Assembly (NCBI GenBank): GCA_003507515.1
Contig: DNVL01000262.1
Span: 1-8,488, forward strand
Length of the DNA: 8,488 nt
Direction of reading: 5' to 3'
DNA from: Legionella sp.
GTDB lineage: Bacteria; Pseudomonadota; Gammaproteobacteria; Legionellales; Legionellaceae
Shown here: positions 1-7,105 of the stretch, piece by piece
Position numbering within the stretch: position 1 is the stretch's first letter
Layout: each line of letters begins with the position of its first letter
Position numbers and translations under genes: made by a program
The notes under the pieces: generated by a model
The model's database searches: none
The model's input: only the letters and a program-made list of their open reading frames with translations
Told to the model about the DNA's origin: nothing

Positions 1-1
1 G

Positions 2-562
2 ATCGCGGTTATCACCGATGATGTGTCAATGGGTAGCACACCGTTAATAGCTGAGACACAGATTCGTTTATTGATGTTAGTCAATGACGTCTCGTTACGA
101 AACCTCATTCCAGACGAACTGGGCAAGGGATTTGGATTTTTCCAATCCAAGCCTTCCAGCAGCTTCTCACCCGTTGCGGTCACACCAGATGAATTAGGAC
201 ACCATTGGGATGGAAAACGCGTGCATTTACGGGTGCACAGCCATTTGAATGGTCAATTGTTCGGCCAACCCAATGCCGGCATAGACATGACGTTTTCTTT
301 CCCAGAACTCATTGCACACGCCGCAAAAACGCGTGACTTAAAGGCCGGCACCATCATCGGATCAGGCACCGTATCCAACATCGACCGGAGTCAAGGCTCA
401 TCCTGCATTGCAGAGAAGCGTATGTTGGAAATATTGGCCGATGGCAAACCATCGACACCCTTCATGCGGTTTGGCGATACCATTCGAATTGAAATGAAAA
501 ACGATGAGGGCATCAGCATCTTTGGTGCGATTGATCAATCGGTTGTTGCGACTCAAAAATAA
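2..562 (+). CDS. Fumarylacetoacetate hydrolase family protein, 5' end cut by window
   Basis: This is the C-terminal part of an FAH-fold hydrolase. The family cleaves the C-C bond of fumarylacetoacetate to give fumarate and acetoacetate, the last step of homogentisate breakdown, in the cytosol with a divalent metal. The frame is open from base 2 (IAVITDDVSMGS...), so the GTG at 23 is not the real start and the gene begins outside the window. Visible family features are LVNDVSLRN, which holds a conserved metal-site Asp, then GKGFGFFQSKPSSSFSPVAV with the active-site Lys region, then IIGSGTVSN, and near the end FGDTIRIEMK. About 186 residues remain of a family that is usually near 330. maiA follows after 8 bases, which supports an aromatic catabolic operon. 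Family assignment is firm. The exact substrate is inferred from the neighbour. Confidence 0.9.
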   Translation: MAVITDDVSMGSTPLIAETQIRLLMLVNDVSLRNLIPDELGKGFGFFQSKPSSSFSPVAVTPDELGHHWDGKRVHLRVHSHLNGQLFGQPNAGIDMTFSFPELIAHAAKTRDLKAGTIIGSGTVSNIDRSQGSSCIAEKRMLEILADGKPSTPFMRFGDTIRIEMKNDEGISIFGAIDQSVVATQK

Positions 563-570
563 GGGTAAAC

Positions 571-1209
571 ATGAAACTCTATGACTACTACCGCTCATCG
601 TCCTGTTACCGTGTCCGTATCGCGTTGAATTTAAAACACGTGACGTATGAAACCCTGGCCGTGCATTTGGTCAATCAAGGCGGCGCGCAACACAAGCCGG
701 CCTATTGCGCACTAAACCCGCAGGGCCTCGTGCCTACGTTGGATGAAAATGGGCATATTCTCACCCAATCGCTGGCTATTATTGAATATTTGAACGAAAT
801 AAGCCCAACACCTGCCCTGCTCCCACAAAACCCATTGGGACGTGCCCAGGTGAGAAGCCTTGCCATGATCATTGCCTGCGATATACACCCGCTCAATAAT
901 TTGCGCGTGTTACAGCAATTGCGAGAACAATTCCAAGCGACAGAAAATCAAGTGCTGGACTGGTATCAGCACTGGATAAAAATAGGATTTGATGCAGTCG
1001 AAATCCAGTTAAACAAACTGGGACGTAAACATCCTGTTTGTTATGGCCATGAGCTATCACTAGCAGACGTTTGCCTGATACCACAAGTATACAATGCCAA
1101 ACGATTCAATCTGTCCATGACTGCCTATCCATTGATTTCTGACATCAATGATTACTGCTTAACGCAACCCGCCTTTATCCAAGCAGCGCCAAAGCCTGTA
1201 GATGCATGA
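571..1209 (+). CDS. maiA: Maleylacetoacetate isomerase (zeta-class GST)
   Basis: This 212-residue zeta-class glutathione S-transferase converts maleylacetoacetate to fumarylacetoacetate using glutathione, just before the FAH step. The N-terminal thioredoxin fold carries the diagnostic zeta motif SSSCYRVRIALNLK at about residues 9-22, followed by NPQGLVPTL (about 49-57) and QSLAIIEYLNE (about 66-76), which build the glutathione site. The all-helical C-terminal half contains CDIHPLNNLRVL and the SLADVCLIPQVYNAKRF segment typical of the family. Length matches the family (about 210-215). An AAGGG ribosome-binding sequence overlaps the stop of the upstream hydrolase, so the pair is probably co-transcribed. 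The last 35 bases overlap the end of the convergent membrane protein gene. Confidence 0.95.
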   Translation: MKLYDYYRSSSCYRVRIALNLKHVTYETLAVHLVNQGGAQHKPAYCALNPQGLVPTLDENGHILTQSLAIIEYLNEISPTPALLPQNPLGRAQVRSLAMIIACDIHPLNNLRVLQQLREQFQATENQVLDWYQHWIKIGFDAVEIQLNKLGRKHPVCYGHELSLADVCLIPQVYNAKRFNLSMTAYPLISDINDYCLTQPAFIQAAPKPVDA

Positions 1210-1606
1210 CATAGACCGATGCGCTTCGACTCATAAGTGCCACACCCAACAGGGCCATGAACGCGACAACGAAGTAATAACGTCGTCCAAGAAACAAGGC
1301 TTGCGTTAACAGCGTCATTCTCACGGGTGCGAACAACCAAAGTAGAGAGACCAGCAAAATACCCCAGCAAATGATGGTCAATCCAACGCCCAGCCCCCAC
1401 ACCCAAACATTGTGTACCCCCACAAAAAAGATCCCCAATAACAAGCCGATGGACGCGGCTAGCACGATGGTCCCGCTTTCAGGATCGATGCGCTGAATTA
1501 ACCGCCGATAAAAAGCGACCCTGCTGTACAACACAATGGCCATGATCAAGAAATATAAACCTAACAACTGGGCCAATACCAATGCGGGAAATAGCGTCCC
1601 CATCAT
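1175..1606 (-). CDS. Small integral membrane protein, four predicted helices
   Basis: The product has 143 residues and is mostly hydrophobic. Hydrophobic stretches lie at about residues 4-26, 47-72 (with VHNVWVWG), 78-93 and 108-125, so it should be a four-helix inner-membrane protein. Polar loops include YRRLIQRIDPESG and LFLGRR. I do not recognise the family and assign no function. Three ATG codons compete at 1612, 1606 and 1603. I chose 1606 because AAGGA at 1613-1617 is six bases upstream of it and directly abuts the ATG at 1612. The 3' end overlaps the convergent maiA by 35 bases, an arrangement that could allow antisense effects. The long hydrophobic reading frame, the ribosome-binding site and the clean end support a real gene. 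Confidence 0.7.
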   Translation of the reverse strand: MMGTLFPALVLAQLLGLYFLIMAIVLYSRVAFYRRLIQRIDPESGTIVLAASIGLLLGIFFVGVHNVWVWGLGVGLTIICWGILLVSLLWLFAPVRMTLLTQALFLGRRYYFVVAFMALLGVALMSRSASVYVMHLQALALLG

Positions 1607-1722
1607 GTGCATTCCTTAAAAATAGAGAGACTTAAATTAAATACTGAATACGGCCCAATTGCAAATGTATCCCATCCTTTATTTTTTTAGTGTATTATTC
1701 TTTATTTTCGTTGGAATTAAAT

Positions 1723-3126
1723 ATGAGCCTGATTTACACCGTCAAACAATGCTTAGAAGATGGCAACCCAGTGGATGAATCCATCACCGTCCGTGGCTGG
1801 GTAAAAACCCGGCGTGACTCAAAAGCGGGCTTGTCTTTTATCAGTTTAACAGACGGATCGTGCCACGCACCCGTTCAAATCGTGGCCTCCGAGCACCTTT
1901 CAAACTATGCACAAGACGTACTAAAACTAACGGCGGGTTGCGCCATAATAGCAACTGGCAAACGCGTTCCCTCCCTAGGGAAAGGGCAATCGTTTGAAAT
2001 TCAAGCCGAAACCATTGACGTCGTGGGTTGGGTCGAAAACCCCGATACCTACCCCATTCAAGCCAAACGCCATACATTGGAATTTCTTCGGGATGTCGCC
2101 CATTTACGCCCCCGCACCAATACGATTGGCGCAATTGCTCGTGTACGGGATTGTATCTCTCATGCCATCCACCGTTTTCTTCATGAACGGGGTTACATTT
2201 GGGTTCATACGCCCATCATCACGGCCAGTGACTGTGAAGGGGCAGGTGAAATGTTTCGCGTGAGCACACTCGATGCATTGAACCCACCCAGGCTGCCTAC
2301 AGGCCCCGTTGACTTTTCTAAAGATTTTTTTGGTCGTGAAACGTTTTTAACCGTTTCTGGCCAATTAAATGCAGAAGCCTATTGTCTGGCGCTCTCCAAA
2401 GTGTATACCTTTGGGCCTACATTTCGTGCCGAAAATTCAAATACCAGCCGCCATTTAGCCGAATTTTGGATGGTGGAGCCGGAGCTGGCATTTGCATCCT
2501 TGAAGGACATCTGTGACTTGAGCCAAGATTTATTGCGCTACGTATGCAAAGCGGTCTTAAATGAACGCGCAGATGACATGGACTTTTTTAACCAATTCAT
2601 CTATAGAACGTGCCTTGGCCGCGTTCAACACATGGCGGACTCACCGTTTGAAATCATGACTTATACAGATGCCGTTGCGGCGCTGCAATCATCCAAACGA
2701 ACCTTTGAGTTCCCTGTCAACTGGGGGTCTGACTTGCAATCAGAGCACGAGCGCTTTTTAGCAGAAGAACTTTGTAAAAAACCCGTGATCATTACCGATT
2801 ATCCCATCGAGATGAAGAGTTTTTACATGCGAGTGAATGATGACGGCCGCACGGTGGCCGCCATGGATGTATTGGCACCCGGTATTGGTGAAATCATTGG
2901 TGGAAGCCAGCGTGAAGAACGGCTGGATATTTTGGACCAACGCATGGAACAATGCGGAATGAACCGAGAAACCTACCAATGGTATCGTGATTTACGCCGT
3001 TACGGCACAGTACCCCATGCAGGGTTTGGGTTAGGACTGGAACGTTTGGTAAGTTATGTCACAGGCGTCAATAACATACGAGACGTGATTCCATTCCCAC
3101 GCACACCAGGGCATGCTGATTACTAA
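1723..3126 (+). CDS. asnS: Asparaginyl-tRNA synthetase
   Basis: This 467-residue class IIb aminoacyl-tRNA synthetase charges tRNA-Asn with asparagine using ATP in the cytosol. It is nearly the length of the E. coli enzyme (466). The N-terminal OB-fold anticodon-binding domain has [18 protein letters not shown] (about 23-40). The catalytic core has [13 protein letters not shown], class II motif 2 beginning [21 protein letters not shown] at residue 234, and motif 3 GFGLGLERL at residue 434, followed by the family ending [16 protein letters not shown]. The frame is open upstream to a GTG at 1690, but MSLIYTVK at 1723 matches the usual AsnRS start, and a weak GGA lies just before it. The AT-rich stretch 1620-1722 probably holds its promoter, though I cannot place -35 and -10 boxes confidently. 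Its presence means Asn-tRNA need not be made by transamidation. Confidence 0.97.
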   Translation: MSLIYTVKQCLEDGNPVDESITVRGWVKTRRDSKAGLSFISLTDGSCHAPVQIVASEHLSNYAQDVLKLTAGCAIIATGKRVPSLGKGQSFEIQAETIDVVGWVENPDTYPIQAKRHTLEFLRDVAHLRPRTNTIGAIARVRDCISHAIHRFLHERGYIWVHTPIITASDCEGAGEMFRVSTLDALNPPRLPTGPVDFSKDFFGRETFLTVSGQLNAEAYCLALSKVYTFGPTFRAENSNTSRHLAEFWMVEPELAFASLKDICDLSQDLLRYVCKAVLNERADDMDFFNQFIYRTCLGRVQHMADSPFEIMTYTDAVAALQSSKRTFEFPVNWGSDLQSEHERFLAEELCKKPVIITDYPIEMKSFYMRVNDDGRTVAAMDVLAPGIGEIIGGSQREERLDILDQRMEQCGMNRETYQWYRDLRRYGTVPHAGFGLGLERLVSYVTGVNNIRDVIPFPRTPGHADY

Positions 3127-3162
3127 ACAGAGGATGGCTGCGATGTCTCGCTTCTCTCTGTA

Positions 3163-3708
3163 TTAGGGACGGCGAGCATGCGCTACTAACCCAATAGCAC
3201 TCGCTCCCCCGACGAGGACAGCACCGAGTGCAGGTGCCGCAAGATAGCTATCCAATCCCACGCCGTCATCGGCATCCAACATCAAAGCTCCCAACACACC
3301 AGACAAGGCAGCCAATCCAGTACCCAATGCTAAAGCCGTCCAAGCATTGATGTTCGGGTTAGATACGGCGTCTAAACAGAATCGAGCCGCGCCAAACGCT
3401 GTAAACAAGGCCATTCCACCCACTGCCGAGGCCGCCACCATTGAACGCGTGTTATACGCGTTACCCATCTTGGCATTTAGCAATTCAGAACCAACAGCTG
3501 CCGATAAAACTGAAGCACTCACACCGGCCGTTACTGTTGTAAAAAACCGGGAATACGTATGCTTTTGCTTATTCTCACAAGCCGCATCTGCTGCTGCAGC
3601 CTTCGCACCGTTTGGAAAAAGATCCGATGAGTTGGTAACATAATCACACCTGATTAAATTCTCATCAAAATCTGAAGCCAATGAACCATTGGATTGCTCT
3701 TTCATCAT
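3163..3708 (-). CDS. Unrecognised four-helix membrane protein downstream of lolD
   Basis: The product has 181 residues. A polar N-terminus of about 52 residues (MMKEQSNGSLASDFDEN...) is followed by four Ala/Gly-rich hydrophobic segments at about 55-75, 89-110, 121-143 and 153-177, ending in AHARRP. I do not recognise a family. The start is well supported by AGGAG at 3715-3719, six bases before the ATG at 3708. The next codon is also ATG. The gene lies 25 bases beyond the lolD stop on the same strand, so it could be read through from lolCD, but its strong ribosome-binding site and unrelated type suggest a separate later acquisition. An orphan protein with a polar head and paired small-residue helices could be a lineage-specific envelope protein or, in a host-associated bacterium, a secreted membrane-active protein. 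Both are guesses. Confidence 0.7.
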   Translation of the reverse strand: MMKEQSNGSLASDFDENLIRCDYVTNSSDLFPNGAKAAAADAACENKQKHTYSRFFTTVTAGVSASVLSAAVGSELLNAKMGNAYNTRSMVAASAVGGMALFTAFGAARFCLDAVSNPNINAWTALALGTGLAALSGVLGALMLDADDGVGLDSYLAAPALGAVLVGGASAIGLVAHARRP

Positions 3709-3733
3709 ATATTTCTCCTGGTATGCATCAACA

Positions 3734-4408
3734 TCAAACCAACCGCCCTTCCTGCAATGTTAACACCCGATCCATGCGATCGGCCAGTTGCCGGTCATGG
3801 GTTACAATGGGTAATGCGGTTTGGCATGTCGCATTTAAATCCAGCATCAAATCAAACACCTTCACAGCCGTTGCTTGATCAAGATTACCTGTGGGCTCAT
3901 CTGCAAACACACACTGCGGTTGATGAACCAACGCGCGGGCAATGGCCACCCGCTGCCGTTCACCACCCGATAACTGCGAGGGCTTGTGTTCGGCACGTAG
4001 ACGCAACCCAACATGCTCTAGTATCACGCGCGCCTGCGCCAAAGCCTCTAATACAGGCTTGCCTGCCAGCAACAAGGGCATGGCCACGTTTTCCAACGCA
4101 CTAAACTCGGGCAATAAATGATGGAATTGATAAATAAACCCTAAATGGTGATTGCGTAACTGGCATCGTTTTTTTTCCGATTGGGTTTGCCAATCAACGC
4201 CTTGAATCAAAACCTTGCCTGAGGTGGGTTGATCAAGCCCTCCCATTAAATGCAATAGCGTGCTTTTACCCGATCCTGAAGGACCCACGATGGCAATGCG
4301 CTCACCGGTATGGAGAGAGAAATCAAGGCCCGTTAATACATCAATGGTTGCATTCCCATCGTGATAAGACTTGCCCAAACCGACACACTCAATAATCGCT
4401 TCACTCAT
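3734..4408 (-). CDS. lolD: Lipoprotein-releasing ABC transporter ATPase LolD
   Basis: LolD is the cytoplasmic ATPase of the exporter that extracts outer-membrane lipoproteins from the inner membrane and hands them to LolA. The 224-residue product has Walker [10 protein letters not shown] (42-50), Q-loop Gln94, ABC signature [15 protein letters not shown] starting at 146, Walker [13 protein letters not shown] with catalytic Glu171, and H-loop His204. The MacB/LolD-type pattern [12 protein letters not shown] and the [17 protein letters not shown] segment fit LolD. The frame extends six codons upstream, but the ATG at 4408 gives the usual MSEAIIEC start and overlaps the lolC stop by 8 bases, indicating translational coupling. 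Its C-terminus stops soon after LQEGRLV, about ten residues earlier than in E. coli. Confidence 0.95.
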   Translation of the reverse strand: MSEAIIECVGLGKSYHDGNATIDVLTGLDFSLHTGERIAIVGPSGSGKSTLLHLMGGLDQPTSGKVLIQGVDWQTQSEKKRCQLRNHHLGFIYQFHHLLPEFSALENVAMPLLLAGKPVLEALAQARVILEHVGLRLRAEHKPSQLSGGERQRVAIARALVHQPQCVFADEPTGNLDQATAVKVFDLMLDLNATCQTALPIVTHDRQLADRMDRVLTLQEGRLV

Positions 4409-5645
4409 AATGCAACGCCTCCGCAATCACTGTTTTTGAAGCACGCCAGGCCGGATAAATGGTTGCGACAAAACTCATCAACAACGCCATCGCACAGACT
4501 TGCCATAGATCACGCAATAGAATTTTTGAAGGCAAATAATCCACAAAATAAATACTAGACGACAACACATGTACCCCGAAAAGAGACTGCAACGCATTGA
4601 CAATGGCGGTTGCATTGCTAGCTAGCACCAAGCCACCCAAAATGCCCAACACCGTACCCACCAACCCCACCATCATGCCTTGCACAATGAAAATCCATAA
4701 AATGGTCGATGGGGTCGCGCCAATCGTCCTTAAAATGGCAATTTCAGCTTGTTTATCATTGACCACCATCACCAATGACGACACCAAGTTAAATGCCGCT
4801 ACGGCTATGATCAGCAAGAGAATCATAAACATCATGGTTTTTTCCATTTTAACCGCTTGGAAAAAAGCGCCATATTGTTGCGTCCAATTGCCCACCTGAT
4901 AGCGCTCCCCCAGTTTCAAAGACAATTGTTCTGACATGGCTGGCGCTTGATAGACGTCTTGAATTTTCATTTTCAACCCCGAGACATCATCCCCTAATTG
5001 CATGAGTTTTTGTGCATCGGCCAAATGAACAAACGCCAATTTGGTATCAAAATTAAATCCAGTGCCTGCAGTGAACACCCCTTTCACGGTAAAGCGCTTA
5101 AACCGAGGGATCATGCCCGCCGGCGTCACCGTGGCTTGAGGAATCATGACCGTGACTTTATCACCCACCATAACCCCTAAGTGATCAGCAATGCCACGGC
5201 CTAAGACAATACCAAAATGACCGAGATCGGCCATGTTGCCCACCAATAATTTGTCTTCCAAATGAGAAACGCCTTGTTCGAGCGCGGGCAATATACCTGT
5301 GAGCGCTATCGGCACAACCTGCCCCTCATAGGTCAATAATCCTTGTCCTGCGACATAGGGCGCAACGGCTTTGACCCCAGGGAGGCGACGTAATTCATCC
5401 GCAAGCGGCTGCCATTGACTCAATTGGTCTGACTCGCTCGTCACGGTAATTTCAGGCGCCATCCCAAAAAAACGGTTGTGAATTTCTTCATCAAAGCCAT
5501 TCATCACCGACAGCACCGTAATCAAAACCATCACGCCCATGCCAATGCCAAGCATGGAGCTTAAGGAAATAAACGAAACAAAATGATTTTTTTTCTTCGC
5601 CCGCATATAACGCAGGCCAATATACAAAGCCAATGGCTTAAACAT
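4401..5645 (-). CDS. lolC: Lipoprotein-releasing ABC transporter permease, LolC/LolE family
   Basis: This 414-residue FtsX-like permease is the inner-membrane partner of LolD. It starts with the family signature [19 protein letters not shown], followed by a first membrane helix at about 24-48 ([22 protein letters not shown]). A large periplasmic MacB-like domain spans about 50-265, and three further helices lie at about 270-297, 313-345 and 377-400. It ends with the typical [18 protein letters not shown]. The gene lies directly upstream of and overlaps lolD. Only one permease gene is present in this cluster, so it may work as a homodimer (LolF-type) or have a LolE partner elsewhere. No good ribosome-binding site precedes the ATG at 5645. 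Its first codons and upstream region are part of a 170-base repeat found again at 6949-7117. Confidence 0.93.
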   Translation of the reverse strand: MFKPLALYIGLRYMRAKKKNHFVSFISLSSMLGIGMGVMVLITVLSVMNGFDEEIHNRFFGMAPEITVTSESDQLSQWQPLADELRRLPGVKAVAPYVAGQGLLTYEGQVVPIALTGILPALEQGVSHLEDKLLVGNMADLGHFGIVLGRGIADHLGVMVGDKVTVMIPQATVTPAGMIPRFKRFTVKGVFTAGTGFNFDTKLAFVHLADAQKLMQLGDDVSGLKMKIQDVYQAPAMSEQLSLKLGERYQVGNWTQQYGAFFQAVKMEKTMMFMILLLIIAVAAFNLVSSLVMVVNDKQAEIAILRTIGATPSTILWIFIVQGMMVGLVGTVLGILGGLVLASNATAIVNALQSLFGVHVLSSSIYFVDYLPSKILLRDLWQVCAMALLMSFVATIYPAWRASKTVIAEALHYE

Positions 5646-5672
5646 AAGTGGACTAAATTTGATTAAAAATCC

Positions 5673-5701
5673 ATTGTAGTCAAAATAGCCCTCACAAGAT
5701 A
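5673..5701 (-). promoter_or_regulatory. Candidate lolC promoter within repeat copy A
   Basis: On the minus strand a TACAAT -10-like hexamer (plus positions 5673-5678) sits 27 bases before the lolC ATG and is identical in copy B (7011-7016). The hexamer at the -35 spacing, TATCTT, is a poor match but is also conserved in both copies. Conservation of these blocks while flanking bases drift argues for function. The call rests on this alone. Confidence 0.35.
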
Positions 5702-5759
5702 GAGCCCGTATGGTGTGATATAAAGATATTAGACCTTCATCGTCATATAACTCACAATG

Positions 5760-5768
5760 TTATCCACA
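5760..5768 (+). promoter_or_regulatory. Consensus DnaA box in repeat copy A
   Basis: TTATCCACA is an exact match to the strong DnaA box consensus TTATNCACA. It is about 115 bases upstream of lolC and is embedded in the longest conserved block of the repeat (GTTATCCACAGAT). A lone nine-base match can arise by chance, but it is preserved in both repeat copies. No cluster of boxes or AT-rich unwinding region is visible, so this is not an origin. Confidence 0.4.
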
Positions 5769-5771
5769 GAT

Positions 5772-5785
5772 TTTGTGTATACAAA
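5772..5785. promoter_or_regulatory. VapB operator-like palindrome just past vapC
   Basis: TTTGTGTATACAAA differs at a single position from the perfect vapBC operator palindrome TTTGTATATACAAA found upstream of vapB. It begins 6 bases past the vapC stop codon and covers the end of repeat copy A. The corresponding position in copy B (TATTGTGGATCGTT) lacks the right half. It could be a second VapB-VapC binding site or mark the boundary of the inserted vapBC segment. Confidence 0.4.
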
Positions 5786-5791
5786 GCTCAA

Positions 5792-6190
5792 TTACTTCAA
5801 CCAATTTTCGATGTTTAAGCCCTCGACGCGCGCAAACTCCCGCGTATTGTCCGTGACAAGGACCGCATCAAGAGAGCGCGCATGCGCTGCAATCAGCAGA
5901 TCATTTGCCCCAATAATCTGTCCCTGCTGCTCCAAATTAAACCGTATTTTCCCGTAGTATCGATCAGCATCCACATCAAATGGAAGCACATCTAGCATTT
6001 GCAATAGCAGTTCAACACGCGAAGAGAGTAGAGCAGATTTTTTTTTCTCAACACCATAACGTATTTCCGAGGCCACTATAATGCTCGTAAACAGGTCATT
6101 ATTATCCAATGCCATCATGCGCTTTGCAGCCATCCCTTGTGGATTTTTGATAACATCTGATAATATATTCGTATCCAGCAAATACCGCAT
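5792..6190 (-). CDS. vapC: VapC-type PIN-domain ribonuclease toxin
   Basis: VapC toxins are Mg-dependent endoribonucleases that cut tRNA or rRNA and stop translation when the antitoxin is lost. The 132-residue product is a single PIN domain of normal length. All four acidic residues are visible: Asp6 in LLDTN, Glu42 in ASEIRYG, Asp97 in GANDLLIAAHA and Asp114 in VTDNTREF, so it looks catalytically intact. The GANDLLIAAHAR and TREF motifs resemble the enterobacterial VapC group that cuts initiator tRNA, but the substrate is not shown here. I start it at the ATG at 6190, whose A is the last base of the vapB stop (TGATG overlap), indicating coupled translation. A TTG one codon upstream is less likely. 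The gene ends against repeat copy A with no visible terminator. Confidence 0.93.
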   Translation of the reverse strand: MRYLLDTNILSDVIKNPQGMAAKRMMALDNNDLFTSIIVASEIRYGVEKKKSALLSSRVELLLQMLDVLPFDVDADRYYGKIRFNLEQQGQIIGANDLLIAAHARSLDAVLVTDNTREFARVEGLNIENWLK

Positions 6191-6441
6191 CAAAATAAAT
6201 CCACGGGCTCTGGACCCGCGTCAGGAATATCTGGCAACCCTTCATTCAAAGGCTGCCATTTTGCGAAGAGTTCAGTAAATGACATGGATGGGATGGATTC
6301 AAGAATCAAGCGATTGCCCTCTCGATGAATCAACACCTCGTCTCCTTCCAACTCAAAATCACGGGGGATCCTGACCGCCTGGCTGCGACCGTTTTTAAAT
6401 AATTTTACATGACGAACGTCAAAAGAACGTTGATGTCTCAT
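6190..6441 (-). CDS. vapB: VapB antitoxin, AbrB/SpoVT fold
   Basis: This 83-residue antitoxin neutralises VapC and represses its own operon. The N-terminal swapped-hairpin DNA-binding domain carries the group signature KLFKNGRSQAVRIPRDF at 13-29 and VLIHREGNRLILES. The acidic, proline-rich C-terminus (SFTELFAKWQPLNEGLPDIPD...EPVDLF) is the part expected to wrap VapC. The frame is open for 23 more codons, but AAGGGG at 6446-6451 sits just upstream of the ATG at 6441, and the promoter and operator lie inside the longer version, so the short start is preferred. It overlaps vapC by one base. Confidence 0.92.
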   Translation of the reverse strand: MRHQRSFDVRHVKLFKNGRSQAVRIPRDFELEGDEVLIHREGNRLILESIPSMSFTELFAKWQPLNEGLPDIPDAGPEPVDLF

Positions 6442-6455
6442 TGATTCCCCTTTGT

Positions 6456-6469
6456 TTTGTATATACAAA
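6456..6469. promoter_or_regulatory. vapBC operator, perfect palindrome
   Basis: TTTGTATATACAAA is a perfect 14-base palindrome directly downstream of the proposed -10 box and 14 bases before the vapB start. Its GTATATAC core is the type of site bound by AbrB-fold VapB antitoxins. Its position over the expected transcription start fits autorepression by VapB or the VapBC complex. Confidence 0.65.
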
Positions 6470-6470
6470 T

Positions 6471-6499
6471 AGCATATGATACTTGTCGGGTAAGCACAA
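6471..6499 (-). promoter_or_regulatory. Candidate vapBC promoter
   Basis: On the minus strand TTGTGC (plus 6494-6499) and TATGCT (6471-6476) are separated by exactly 17 bases, and the operator palindrome begins one base further on. This puts the start point near 6464 and gives a short leader of about 20 bases before vapB. Confidence 0.45.
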
Positions 6500-6530
6500 G
6501 GAATTATCACCGTTTAAATTCAATATAGGG

Positions 6531-6659
6531 CTACTTTTTAAAACCCGCTGATTCAAAGAATGCGGTTGCTTTCATAAAAGTAGAGCTGGCTTGTTGTGAC
6601 AATTGAGTGGCGCTGCCTTCTTTAAATGCCTCAGCCAACCGATCCTTGCTTTGGGGTGG
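6531..6659 (-). pseudogene. C-terminal fragment of an unrecognised gene
   Basis: Between vapB and the cold-shock gene, a minus-strand frame of 42 codons is open from the TAA at 6662-6660 to a TAG at 6533-6531. It reads protein-like text: PPQSKDRLAEAFKEGSATQL, then SQQASSTFMKATAFFESAGF and KK. No ATG lies at its beginning. The amphipathic, Ala/Gln-rich sequence looks like the tail of a helical protein whose 5' part has been lost. It is weak evidence, but nothing else explains the 230 bases between the two genes. Confidence 0.3.
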
Positions 6660-6675
6660 TTATGATGAGTATAGC

Positions 6676-6891
6676 TTACTTTTTCAAGCCCAATAGCAAG
6701 ACGCTCGTCGCAAAAGGACCTTTTTCACCTTCCGTCAATACATAACGAATGCGTTGGCCTTCAACCAATTCTTTGTAGCCCGCCATCTCAATTGCTGAAA
6801 AATGCACAAATACCTCAGCCCCTTCTTCGTCTGGCGTGATAAACCCATACCCTTTGATTTTATTAAATCGATTAACCGTACCCGTAGGCAT
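6676..6891 (-). CDS. Cold-shock-domain protein (CspA family)
   Basis: This 71-residue single cold-shock domain protein would bind single-stranded nucleic acid and act as an RNA chaperone. RNP1 is KGYGFITP (13-20) and RNP2 is VFVHFSAI (27-34). Length is normal for CspA proteins. The usual VKWFN element reads VNRFN here, so the conserved surface Trp is Arg8, and RNP1 has Tyr15 where Phe is usual; binding may be altered. The frame is open 19 codons upstream, but the ATG at 6891, with GGAG at 6901-6904, gives the standard family start. The upstream region is repeat copy B, so the gene probably uses a duplicated lolC promoter and has a long leader. Confidence 0.9.
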   Translation of the reverse strand: MPTGTVNRFNKIKGYGFITPDEEGAEVFVHFSAIEMAGYKELVEGQRIRYVLTEGEKGPFATSVLLLGLKK

Positions 6892-6944
6892 AACTGTATT
6901 CTCCGTTTTTGTGAGCGTGTCGAATATGACGATCAGCACTCTTT

Positions 6945-6983
6945 TCAATGCAAGCCAATCAACAAAGCCAATGCCTTCAACAT
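6945..6983 (-). pseudogene. Twelve-codon remnant of a lolC-like start in the cold-shock gene leader
   Basis: The minus-strand frame from the ATG at 6983 reads MLKALALLIGLH and then stops (TGA). It aligns without gaps to the first 12 residues of LolC here ([12 protein letters not shown]), with eight identical. It is the coding end of repeat copy B. If transcribed with the cold-shock gene it would form a short upstream reading frame ending 53 bases before that gene's start. Confidence 0.6.
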
Positions 6984-7010
6984 CAATGGACTAAATTTGA
7001 CTAGAAAAAC

Positions 7011-7039
7011 ATTGTAGTCAAAATACACCTGACAAGATA
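7011..7039 (-). promoter_or_regulatory. Candidate cold-shock gene promoter within repeat copy B
   Basis: The same TACAAT -10-like hexamer as upstream of lolC occurs on the minus strand at 7011-7016, with the conserved TATCTT at the -35 spacing. Transcription from here would give the cold-shock gene a leader of about 110 bases that includes the 12-codon lolC remnant. Inferred from the repeat only. Confidence 0.3.
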
Positions 7040-7096
7040 GACTCAGCCTGGCGTGATAAAAGATATTAGACCTTCATTATCTTATCATTCACAACG

Positions 7097-7105
7097 TTAT
7101 CCACA
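7097..7105 (+). promoter_or_regulatory. Consensus DnaA box in repeat copy B
   Basis: This is the second exact TTATCCACA, at the equivalent place in copy B. A partial inverted second box, TGTGGATCG at 7111-7119, faces it and makes a perfect seven-base inverted repeat, a form that could bind a dimeric regulator just as well as DnaA. Confidence 0.4.

Larger units (their letters stand above)
5611..5780. repeat. Direct repeat copy A: lolC start, upstream region and DnaA-box motif
   Basis: This 170-base stretch aligns with 6949-7117 in the same orientation with about 31 differences including one single-base gap, about 82% identity by hand count. It covers the first 11-12 codons of lolC (minus strand), the whole lolC upstream region and a terminal TTATCCACA sequence. 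Best-conserved blocks are GGACTAAATTTGA, CATTGTAGTCAAAATA, ACAAGATAGA, AGATATTAGACCTTCAT and GTTATCCACAGAT. Similarity stops inside lolC on one side and just before the vapC stop on the other. Confidence 0.85.

Noticed and set aside
1841..2134. A 97-codon minus-strand open frame inside asnS, and similar frames inside maiA, lolC and lolD.
   Set aside because: They are antisense or out-of-frame shadows of strongly conserved genes, with no family features or ribosome-binding sites.
3127..3161. Possible terminator between asnS and the convergent membrane protein gene (ACAGAG ... CTCTGT).
   Set aside because: Only six paired bases around a loop of over 20 and no T-run on either strand.
3694..4104. 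A 136-codon plus-strand open frame antisense to lolD.
   Set aside because: It lies on the complement of well-conserved LolD motifs, and its composition is that of an antisense frame.
5760..7105. Replication origin, suggested by two exact DnaA boxes.
   Set aside because: Only two isolated boxes over 1.3 kb, both explained by the repeat, without a box cluster, unwinding element or dnaA/gidA-type neighbours.
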